Shown here in pieces: positions 1-6,756 of a stretch of DNA of 7,398 nt. Positions within the stretch are counted from its first letter, which is position 1; each line of letters opens with the position of its first letter. Position numbers and translations under genes: made by a program. The notes under the pieces were generated by a model, which was given only the letters and a program-made list of their open reading frames with translations, was not told where the DNA came from and searched no databases. The stretch comes from Bacteroidota bacterium. GTDB lineage: Bacteria > Bacteroidota > Bacteroidia > Bacteroidales > Paludibacteraceae. The stretch is taken from contig JAKLIM010000176.1 of the NCBI GenBank assembly GCA_022709605.1, forward strand, positions 1 to 7,398, read 5' to 3'.

Positions 1-1
1 T

Positions 2-967
2 ACTGCTCCTGATGATCATAAAAGAGTGCCTTCGCGCATCATAGTTCAAACCGAATTTTATCCGAAAGATGCGTTTAATAATTGGAAATTGGTGCAGGAA
101 AACAATTACGTTATCGGTGATTATGTTTGGACAGCCATGGATTATTTGGGCGAATCAGGAATTGGTCGTTATTATTATTCGGGTGATGTACCCGGTGAGC
201 ACTGGGAGAATAACTTTTTCCCGTGGCATGGTGCTTATTGTGGTGATATAGATCTGATTGGCTGGAGAAAACCTATTTCGCATTACCGAAGCATGTTGTA
301 TAATACGAACGAAAAACTATATATGGCCGTTCGTGAGCCGGAACCGGAGCCTTTGGAAATCAAAACCACATGGTGGTCGGTATATCCAACCTGGGAAAGC
401 TGGACCTGGCCGGGTTTTGAAGGAAAAACTATTCAGGTTGAGGTATATTCCAAATATCCAAAAGTAAGACTATATCAGGATAATAAGCTGTTTGGCGAAC
501 AGGCAACTACCCGCGAGCAACAGTTTAAAGCAACCTTCTCAGTGCCTTATTCTGCCGGAGTTGTAAAAGCTGTTGGAGTAGAAAATGATAAAGAAATGGA
601 ATCGACCACGCTGCAAACTGCCGGCGATGCTGCAAAACTAAAACTTACTGCCGACCGAAAAGAAATACTCGCCAACGGACAGGACTTATCATTCGTAACC
701 ATTGAAGTTACTGACAAGGTCGGAGTATTCCAACCGAATGCCACCAACCGCTTGCATTTCAAAATTGAAGGACCCGGTGTCATTGCCGGAGTTGATAATG
801 CCGATTTGAAAGACGTTGAACAATACGTGGGCAATACACGTAAAGCGTGGAAAGGTAAGGTACTGGTAGTAATTAAGAGTACACGTGATGCGGGAGATAT
901 AAAACTAACTGTTACCTCGCCCACGTTGTCAGAAACTGCAATAAATATCAAAACGGTAAAACTGTAG
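2..967 (+). CDS. GH2 glycoside hydrolase (beta-galactosidase type), C-terminal part, 5' end outside window
   Basis: The reading frame is open from base 2, so the GTG at 26 is an internal Val and the gene starts before the window. Residues below count that Val as 1. The segment holds the end of the GH2 TIM barrel: IIVQTEF contains the likely nucleophile Glu10 (codon 53-55), followed by the family-typical DYVWTAMDYLGESGIG (32-47) and CGDIDLIGWRKPISHYR (72-88). Next comes a DUF4982-like beta domain (about 113-195, WWSVYPTWESWTWPG start) and a GH2 C-terminal domain 5-like Ig fold (about 205-312, with AGVDNADL and the R-AWKGK pattern). Such proteins are usually 800 residues or more, so over half, including the acid/base Glu and any signal peptide, is missing. 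Family is firm; GH2 also includes beta-glucuronidases and beta-mannosidases, so beta-galactosidase is inference from the DUF4982 architecture. The next gene starts 22 nt downstream. Confidence 0.9.
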   Translation, partial: TAPDDHKRVPSRIIVQTEFYPKDAFNNWKLVQENNYVIGDYVWTAMDYLGESGIGRYYYSGDVPGEHWENNFFPWHGAYCGDIDLIGWRKPISHYRSMLYNTNEKLYMAVREPEPEPLEIKTTWWSVYPTWESWTWPGFEGKTIQVEVYSKYPKVRLYQDNKLFGEQATTREQQFKATFSVPYSAGVVKAVGVENDKEMESTTLQTAGDAAKLKLTADRKEILANGQDLSFVTIEVTDKVGVFQPNATNRLHFKIEGPGVIAGVDNADLKDVEQYVGNTRKAWKGKVLVVIKSTRDAGDIKLTVTSPTLSETAINIKTVKL

Positions 968-989
968 ACATAACAAACTAACTATCAAT

Positions 990-3068
990 ATGAAAAGATC
1001 TTTTTTATACGCAGTCATTCTTGCGTTTATATCAACAAGTATCGGCATGGCTCAGGTGAAAACACCGGGAGCATGTGGCCCAACTCCTTCAGAGAATCAA
1101 ATGAGAGTGCAGGAAATGGAAAGCTATGCTTTTGTACACTTTTCGCTCAACACCTACACCGACCAGTCGTGGGGCTTCGGAAACGAAGATGTAAAGTTGT
1201 TTAACCCCGAAAAGGCCGATTGCCACCAGTGGGCGCGTATCTGCAAAGAATCGGGCATGAAAGGAGTTATTATTACAGCCAAGCACCATTGCGGTTTTTC
1301 TCTTTGGCCATCAAAATACACAGAGTATTCTGTAAAGAATGCCCCGTGGAAAAACGGCAAGGGCGATATGGTACGCGAAATGGCCGATGCCTGTAAAGAA
1401 TACGGACTAAAATTCGGTATCTACCTTTCGCCATGGGACAGAAATCACCCCGACTACGGAAAACCCGAATATATCACTTATTTCCGTAACCAGCTTACCG
1501 AACTCTTGACCAACTATGGCGAGGTTTTCGAAGTATGGTTCGATGGAGCAAATGGTGGAGACGGCTATTACGGTGGAGCTAACGAAACACGTAAAATTGA
1601 CGCTACAACCTATTACGATTGGAAAAAAACCTATGCCCTGATTCACAAGTTACAACCCAAATGTGTAATTTGGAATGATGGCGGCGAACGTGGCGATCTG
1701 CGTTGGGTAGGTACCGAAGAAGGTTCTGTAGGCGAAACAAACTGGAGCTTATTAAATGCCACCGGAGATGTGCCGTGGAATATGTTACATTATGGTGTTG
1801 AAAATGGAAACGCATGGGTGATGGCCGAAGTAAATACGTCCATTCGTCCGGAGTGGTTCTACCACCCGAACGAAGATACCAAAGTAAAAACCGTTCCTCA
1901 ATTGATGGATCTTTACTATCACTCTATCGGACGCAACGGTACTATGTTGCTCAACTACCCGATTATGCCTAATGGATTAATCCACCCGACGGATGAAAAA
2001 AATGGGATTGAATTTGCCAAAGCGGTAAAAGAATCATTTGCAGTTAATATCGCCCTGAATAAAAAAGCAAAAGCATCGAATGTTCGCGGAAAATCAGTGA
2101 AGTTTGGCGCAGCTATGGCAGTCGATGGAAAGAAAAGCACCTATTGGGCCACGGATGATAATACAAAAACTGCTTCGTTGACCATCGATTTGGGTAAACC
2201 AACCTTGTTCAACCGTTTCCTTGTGCAGGAATACATTCGTTTGGGGCAACGCGTAAAAGCCTTCAAACTAGAAGCCCTGGTTGACGGAAGTTGGAAGGAA
2301 CTGGCCAAAGCAACAACCATTGGTTACAAAAGGATATTGCGTTTCCCGGCGGTGAAGGCAACTCAGGTTCGATTTTGTGTAACCGACTCCAAATGTAGTC
2401 CGGTTATTTCCAATATTGGCGTTTATAATGCACCGGTGTTTCTTTATGCTCCTGCTATTATCCGAAACCAATCAGGTCAGGTGACCATAAATACGAATGA
2501 CATTGGCCCTATTTTTTATTATACATTGGACGGAAGCGAACCGACTGCAAACTCATCAAAATATACAGGTCCTTTCCTAGCAGATGGGAAAGTGATTGTA
2601 AAAGCAATTTCGTACGATCCTACTTCGCGCAAAAGCAGCCCTGTAGGCATGGAGAAATTTGACATTTCCCGAAAAAACTGGAAGCTTGTTGGAATAAATG
2701 ATGAAAAAGCTGCAGCAATTATCGATGGAGATCCTGCCAGCGTGTGGCATCAAAGAGATCCAAAAATGCCTATGGATTTGGTAATCGATCTTGGGAATAG
2801 CTATAAAATTAGTGGATTCAGGTATTTACCCGATCAAAACAAATGGAGCGCCGGCATCATTACTACCTATACCTTTTATGTGTCCGACGACAACGAGAAC
2901 TGGAAATTAGTTGATCAGGGAGAGTTTTCGAATATAAAAAATAATCCGTTGATACAAGTAAAGAAATTCAGCCCAGTTGCAGCGCGATTCATTAAGCTGC
3001 AAGCAATAAAAAATACTTTTGGCGATAATGTAGCCGGGTATGCCGAAGTGGATGTGATAACAGAATAA
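990..3068 (+). CDS. Secreted GH29 alpha-L-fucosidase with two F5/8 type C modules
   Basis: Predicted to release terminal alpha-L-fucose by a retaining mechanism. Residues 1-21 are a signal peptide (MKRSFL, hydrophobic core, GMA before Gln22), so it acts in the periplasm or outside. The GH29 catalytic domain spans about 30-350: AKHHCGFSLWPSKYTEYS (97-114), YLSPWDRN (145-152), EVWFDGANG with probable nucleophile Asp185, and RWVGTEEG (238-245), whose Glu243/244 falls where the acid/base Glu is expected in the alpha-1,3/1,4-specific GH29-B subfamily. EVNTSIRPEWFYHP (280-293) is also typical of that group. An F5/8 type C (CBM32-like) module follows (about 354-480), then a chitobiase/hexosaminidase C-terminal-type domain (about 495-555, YYTLDGSEPT), then a second F5/8 module (about 565-691). 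The ATG at 990 is preceded by an AT-rich leader without Shine-Dalgarno. It lies 22 nt after the GH2 gene and 13 nt before the next. Family firm; linkage specificity inferred. Confidence 0.94.
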   Translation: MKRSFLYAVILAFISTSIGMAQVKTPGACGPTPSENQMRVQEMESYAFVHFSLNTYTDQSWGFGNEDVKLFNPEKADCHQWARICKESGMKGVIITAKHHCGFSLWPSKYTEYSVKNAPWKNGKGDMVREMADACKEYGLKFGIYLSPWDRNHPDYGKPEYITYFRNQLTELLTNYGEVFEVWFDGANGGDGYYGGANETRKIDATTYYDWKKTYALIHKLQPKCVIWNDGGERGDLRWVGTEEGSVGETNWSLLNATGDVPWNMLHYGVENGNAWVMAEVNTSIRPEWFYHPNEDTKVKTVPQLMDLYYHSIGRNGTMLLNYPIMPNGLIHPTDEKNGIEFAKAVKESFAVNIALNKKAKASNVRGKSVKFGAAMAVDGKKSTYWATDDNTKTASLTIDLGKPTLFNRFLVQEYIRLGQRVKAFKLEALVDGSWKELAKATTIGYKRILRFPAVKATQVRFCVTDSKCSPVISNIGVYNAPVFLYAPAIIRNQSGQVTINTNDIGPIFYYTLDGSEPTANSSKYTGPFLADGKVIVKAISYDPTSRKSSPVGMEKFDISRKNWKLVGINDEKAAAIIDGDPASVWHQRDPKMPMDLVIDLGNSYKISGFRYLPDQNKWSAGIITTYTFYVSDDNENWKLVDQGEFSNIKNNPLIQVKKFSPVAARFIKLQAIKNTFGDNVAGYAEVDVITE

Positions 3069-3081
3069 AAGTATTTTGAAA

Positions 3082-5451
3082 ATGATAAAAAAGTTTCTTT
3101 ACCTTGCTTTTGCCTCACTTTTGTTAAGTGCAAACCTGTTTGCCCAAACAAACATCTATGTTTCTCTAAAAGGAAACGATGCAAATAATGGCACACTTTC
3201 TAAGCCTCTTGCCTCAATAATCAAGGCATTGGTCGAAGCCAGCAAAACAAAAGGGAGTGTTGTAATAAATCTGCTGGAAGGCACATATTATTTGAACCAA
3301 CCTATCGTTTTTACACCCGAAGATGCTCCAAAAGGAAACGATACATTGACCCTAACCAATTTCAAAAACCGGAAGGTTGTTATCAGCGGTAGCGTTCCTT
3401 TAAAGTTGAAATGGAAAACGTACAAAAACGGAATCTGGCAGGCAAAAATTACTCAGAATCTTGTTTTCGATCAATTATTAGTTAACGGAAAATTGCAGCC
3501 CATGGCACGGTATCCGAACTTCAATCCCAAGGCTCAATATTATGGGGGAGCAGCAGCCGATGCCGTTTCAAAAGAGCGGGCAGCGCGCTGGAAATCGCCC
3601 GAAGGAGGTTATGTACATGCATTACATGGCTCATTGTGGGGCGATTTCCATTATGTTATCACGGGGAAAAATGACAAGGGCGAACCAACGCTCGAAGGAG
3701 GCTGGCAAAACAACCGCCGCATGGCTATGCACGACAAATACCGTTTTGTTGAAAATGTATTCGAAGAACTGGATACCATAAACGAGTGGTTTTTCGACAA
3801 AAAAGCAAAGATGCTGTACTATTATCCCCCGAAAGGTTTAGATGTCAATAAGGCAAAATTTGAGACACCGCAAATTGCTCATTTATTTGAATTTAAAGGT
3901 TCCGAAAAGAATCCGGTTAAAAATATCAATATCGAAGGGCTTACCCTTACGCAAACCCTGCGCTCGTTCATGGAAAATAAAGAGCCATTGCTGCGTAGCG
4001 ACTGGACTATTTACCGTGGTGGCGCTGTGCTATACGATGGCGCAGTAAATTGTTCTCTTAAAAATTGCTCGCTCACAAATCTGGGAGGCAATGCTGTCTT
4101 TTTCAATAATTACAACCGCAATTGCGAAGTGTCGGGCTGCCTGATCTTCGAAATCGGTGCCAGTGCTTTTTGCTTTGTTGGCGACCCGAATGCGGTACGT
4201 TCGCCAAGTTTCGAATATTGGCAATACGTACCTTTGGCGCAGATTGACCGCACTCCGGGACCGAAAACAAATAACTATCCGGCTGATTGCAAGGTGTATG
4301 ACAACTTGATGTATAATCTGGGCGTTGTGGAAAAACAATCGGCAGGCGTACAACTATCTATGTGCCAGAGTATAACGGTGAGTCACAATACTATTTACGA
4401 TGTGCCGCGTGCAGGTATCAATGTGAGCGAAGGTACCTGGGGCGGTCATATTATCGAATACAACGATGTGTTCAATACCGTGAAAGAAAGTGGCGACCAT
4501 GGCTCGTTCAATTCGTGGGGGCGCGACCGCTACTGGCATTCCGATAAAAAACTTATGGACTCCATTGTTGAAAATAACTACGATCTTGCATTACTCGATG
4601 TGGTGAAACCCATTATTCTTCGCAACAACCGCATGCGTTGCGATCATGGCTGGGATATAGACCTGGACGATGGATCGAGTAACTATCAAATTTACAATAA
4701 TTTGTGTTTGAATGGTGGTATTAAACTCCGAGAAGGTGTAAACCGCCTTGTTGAGAATAATATCATGATTAACAATACCTTTCATCCTCATGTGTGGTTT
4801 AGGAATTGCAACGATGTATTTCGGCACAATATTGTTTCAACAGACTATCAGCCTATACGCGTTGATGTTTGGGGAAAGGAAACTGATTACAACGCTTTTC
4901 CGGATTCTGCGTCCCTTAAAGCCGCATGGAAAAGAGGAACGGATAAGCACTCGGTGTGCGGAAGTGAGGATTTTGTAAACCCGCAAATAGGCGATTTTCG
5001 CGTAAAAAGGGGCTCTATGGCTCTTTCAGTAGGTTTCAAAAACTTTGCCATGGACAGTTTCGGGGTTGTTTCGCCGGGATTGAAAGCCATGACCAAAAAA
5101 GTACCGCTGCCGACTGTTGTCGCGCTCGAAAAAGCCAACAATGATGAAATTATCGACTTCATGGGAGCAAAAGTAAAGAACCTTAGCACATTGGGCGAAC
5201 GTTCAGCAACCGGAATGGACGACACCCGGGGCGTATTGGTGCTGGAAGTTGCTGCCGGATCGGTTGCATCAAAGTTCTTGCAGGCAAATGATGTAATTCT
5301 GTCTTTCAATTCCCGAAAAATAAATAAACTGAATGACTTACTTGAAGCTCGTAAGTCTGTTTTTGGAGATAAAACCGAAGTGGTTATTTTCAGAAATCAG
5401 AAAGAAATGAAGAAGTGGGTGGAATTAGTAAACACTTCTGAAATAAAATAG
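3082..5451 (+). CDS. Secreted right-handed beta-helix protein, GH141-like, with C-terminal PDZ domain
   Basis: The ATG at 3082 is preferred over the TTG at 3076: it gives a clean signal peptide MIKKFLYLAFASLLLSANLFA before Gln22 and a 789-residue protein. The mature start IYVSLKGNDANNGT matches the N-terminus of many beta-helix polysaccharide enzymes. A beta-sandwich-like insertion (about 100-270, with LLVNGKLQPMARYPN) precedes a parallel beta-helix (about 275-640) with repeated turns such as NCSLKNCSLTNLGGNAVFF and ILRNNRMRCDHG. Conserved-looking acidic and aromatic patches GDHGSFNSWGRDRYW (471-485) and CDHGWDIDLDDGS (520-532) are good active-site candidates. The pattern resembles GH141, a family that includes alpha-L-fucosidase and xylanase activities, but this is recognition by eye and a lyase or other beta-helix hydrolase is possible. 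Residues about 688-780 form a PDZ domain (GVLVLEVAAGSVASKFLQAND core). It is 13 nt after the fucosidase gene and 7 nt before the propeller gene, so likely co-transcribed. Confidence 0.88.
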   Translation: MIKKFLYLAFASLLLSANLFAQTNIYVSLKGNDANNGTLSKPLASIIKALVEASKTKGSVVINLLEGTYYLNQPIVFTPEDAPKGNDTLTLTNFKNRKVVISGSVPLKLKWKTYKNGIWQAKITQNLVFDQLLVNGKLQPMARYPNFNPKAQYYGGAAADAVSKERAARWKSPEGGYVHALHGSLWGDFHYVITGKNDKGEPTLEGGWQNNRRMAMHDKYRFVENVFEELDTINEWFFDKKAKMLYYYPPKGLDVNKAKFETPQIAHLFEFKGSEKNPVKNINIEGLTLTQTLRSFMENKEPLLRSDWTIYRGGAVLYDGAVNCSLKNCSLTNLGGNAVFFNNYNRNCEVSGCLIFEIGASAFCFVGDPNAVRSPSFEYWQYVPLAQIDRTPGPKTNNYPADCKVYDNLMYNLGVVEKQSAGVQLSMCQSITVSHNTIYDVPRAGINVSEGTWGGHIIEYNDVFNTVKESGDHGSFNSWGRDRYWHSDKKLMDSIVENNYDLALLDVVKPIILRNNRMRCDHGWDIDLDDGSSNYQIYNNLCLNGGIKLREGVNRLVENNIMINNTFHPHVWFRNCNDVFRHNIVSTDYQPIRVDVWGKETDYNAFPDSASLKAAWKRGTDKHSVCGSEDFVNPQIGDFRVKRGSMALSVGFKNFAMDSFGVVSPGLKAMTKKVPLPTVVALEKANNDEIIDFMGAKVKNLSTLGERSATGMDDTRGVLVLEVAAGSVASKFLQANDVILSFNSRKINKLNDLLEARKSVFGDKTEVVIFRNQKEMKKWVELVNTSEIK

Positions 5452-5458
5452 AAAACAA

Positions 5459-6694
5459 ATGAAAACAAAATTGGTAATTGCGATGTGTTTATTGCAGTCT
5501 CTGACTGCTAATTCTCAAACATGGACTGTTTTTGGATATGATGCACTTTATAATGAGTGTACAACGCATTCTAATATATCAATCTTTAAAGATACTCTAT
5601 GGTCGGGGTTGTCAAAATTAGATGGTACAACACTCACTAATGCAAGTGCACCTGCTCAGTTATTCGTATGTGATTTATCAAAGTCCGACCAGAATGGAAA
5701 TTTGTGGCTTGTGGGTTCAATAAATAAAGATACCTGGCATCATGGAGACGCCTATACAATATATAAGTTCGATGGTTCACAATGGTACGATTATAGTCCG
5801 CCAACATCGTTTGGATATCACGGTTGTAGTTCAATCGCATTTCAAAATGATGGTAAAATATGGTTCACCACTACAGATAACGGTGCATACATGTATGATG
5901 GAACATCATGGCAGCAATATAAGTCATCCGTATTTACGGGTGCTAATTCTATGGCGATTGACAATATTGAAAATAAGTGGTTTGCTACTTCAACTGGTTT
6001 AGTAAAATTAGCTGCAAGCAATTGGACGATTTTCAATTCCTCCAATAGTGGTTTGAAATTTAATATAGTGAATGATTTAGCCGTTGATAAGAATGGAGAT
6101 ATATGGCTTGCAACTGGTTCTTTTGATGAAATTGGGGATACGATTACAGGAAGGATTGCTAAGTTTGACGGCACTAACTGGATGTATTATAAACCATTCA
6201 ATGACGAACAGGGCTTAAATTCTGTTTATACGGTGGCAATTGATCCAAACGGAAAGATTTGGGCAGGGACTGTTTACGGTCTTTCCGTTTTTGATGGCGC
6301 TAAATGGACAAATTTTACTGACTCACATACTTCTGAAGATAATTTGCAAGTTGTTTCAATCGATTTTGACTCACATGGGAATATCTGGTTTGGAACAATG
6401 TGTGGAATTTTGAAATTGCAGGACTATACATCTTCATTTTACGCTCCTCATTCGCAAGATGTAATTTCCGTTTGGCCAAATCCTGCTAATTCTATTGTCA
6501 ATATTAATTTATCAGGTCAAAACAGCAGCATGGAAATTTCAGTCCTTGATAGTAAGGGTTCGTTGGTGTTAAATAAGACTGTTTCATTGAATAATGTTCA
6601 ATTGAACATATCCGATTTTAAACAAGGAATTTATTTAATTGTTGTAAATACAGTATCAGATAGAATAATAAAACAAATCATTAAGTACAACTAA
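5459..6694 (+). CDS. T9SS-exported seven-bladed propeller protein (Reg_prop-like repeats)
   Basis: A 411-residue protein with a signal peptide (1-19, LTANS before Gln20) and a C-terminal Por secretion (T9SS type A) sorting domain at about 331-411 (SVWPNPANSIVNI, GIYLIVV), so it should reach the cell surface or medium through the type IX system. The middle is a propeller with blade motifs of the form IW-(2-3 residues)-T/G followed by FDG-x-x-W: LWSG (47-50), NLWLVG (81-86), KIWFTT (133-138), NKWFAT (172-177), DIWLAT (214-219), KIWAGT (266-271), NIWFGT (308-313). The last blade lacks its closing W-F strand, while the mature N-terminus (TWTVF, 21-25) supplies one. These repeats resemble the periplasmic sensor domain of hybrid two-component regulators, but there is no membrane segment, kinase or DNA-binding domain. 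It is AT-richer than its neighbours. Function unknown; glycan or protein binding is only a guess. It begins 7 nt after the beta-helix gene, with no Shine-Dalgarno. Confidence 0.88.
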   Translation: MKTKLVIAMCLLQSLTANSQTWTVFGYDALYNECTTHSNISIFKDTLWSGLSKLDGTTLTNASAPAQLFVCDLSKSDQNGNLWLVGSINKDTWHHGDAYTIYKFDGSQWYDYSPPTSFGYHGCSSIAFQNDGKIWFTTTDNGAYMYDGTSWQQYKSSVFTGANSMAIDNIENKWFATSTGLVKLAASNWTIFNSSNSGLKFNIVNDLAVDKNGDIWLATGSFDEIGDTITGRIAKFDGTNWMYYKPFNDEQGLNSVYTVAIDPNGKIWAGTVYGLSVFDGAKWTNFTDSHTSEDNLQVVSIDFDSHGNIWFGTMCGILKLQDYTSSFYAPHSQDVISVWPNPANSIVNINLSGQNSSMEISVLDSKGSLVLNKTVSLNNVQLNISDFKQGIYLIVVNTVSDRIIKQIIKYN

Positions 6695-6756
6695 ACATTT
6701 ATATATAACGATATTCGCATTTAAAAATCATATCAAATCACATTAAAATAAGTATT
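6695..6756. other. AT-rich intergenic spacer before the GH-A gene
   Basis: This 62-nt gap is the longest non-coding stretch in the window. It is very AT-rich. I see no strong GC hairpin with a T-run, so no confident terminator, and no good match to the Bacteroidota promoter pattern (TTTG near -33 and TAnnTTTG near -7). It could still carry a weak promoter or an RNA processing site, because the other gaps here are only 7-22 nt. No Shine-Dalgarno lies before the ATG at 6757, as is usual for this phylum. Confidence 0.4.

Noticed and set aside
26..28. GTG as a possible gene start for the first gene
   Set aside because: The frame is open upstream to base 2 and the protein begins inside the GH2 barrel just before the nucleophile, so this is an internal Val codon.
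547..951. Minus-strand open frame of 134 codons
   Set aside because: It lies wholly inside the GH2 coding region, its product resembles no known family by eye, and the plus frame is clearly the conserved one.
1284..1301. HHCGF in the fucosidase in place of the HHDGF common in GH29, as a possible inactivating change
   Set aside because: From memory, HHCGF is common in the GH29-B-like Bacteroidota fucosidases, and the nucleophile motif WFDGA is intact, so I do not regard the enzyme as degenerate.
2915..3196. Minus-strand open frame across the fucosidase/beta-helix gene junction
   Set aside because: It overlaps two well-supported genes including a signal peptide and has no recognisable features of its own.
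4887..5309. Minus-strand open frame of 140 codons
   Set aside because: It is antisense to the end of the beta-helix and the PDZ domain. The plus-strand protein is well supported, and the minus-strand product is Ser/Thr/Pro-rich as expected for a shadow.
6695..6756. Terminator or promoter between the propeller and GH-A genes
   Set aside because: I found only short AT-only self-complementary stretches, no GC stem with a T-run, and no convincing TTTG/TAnnTTTG pair.
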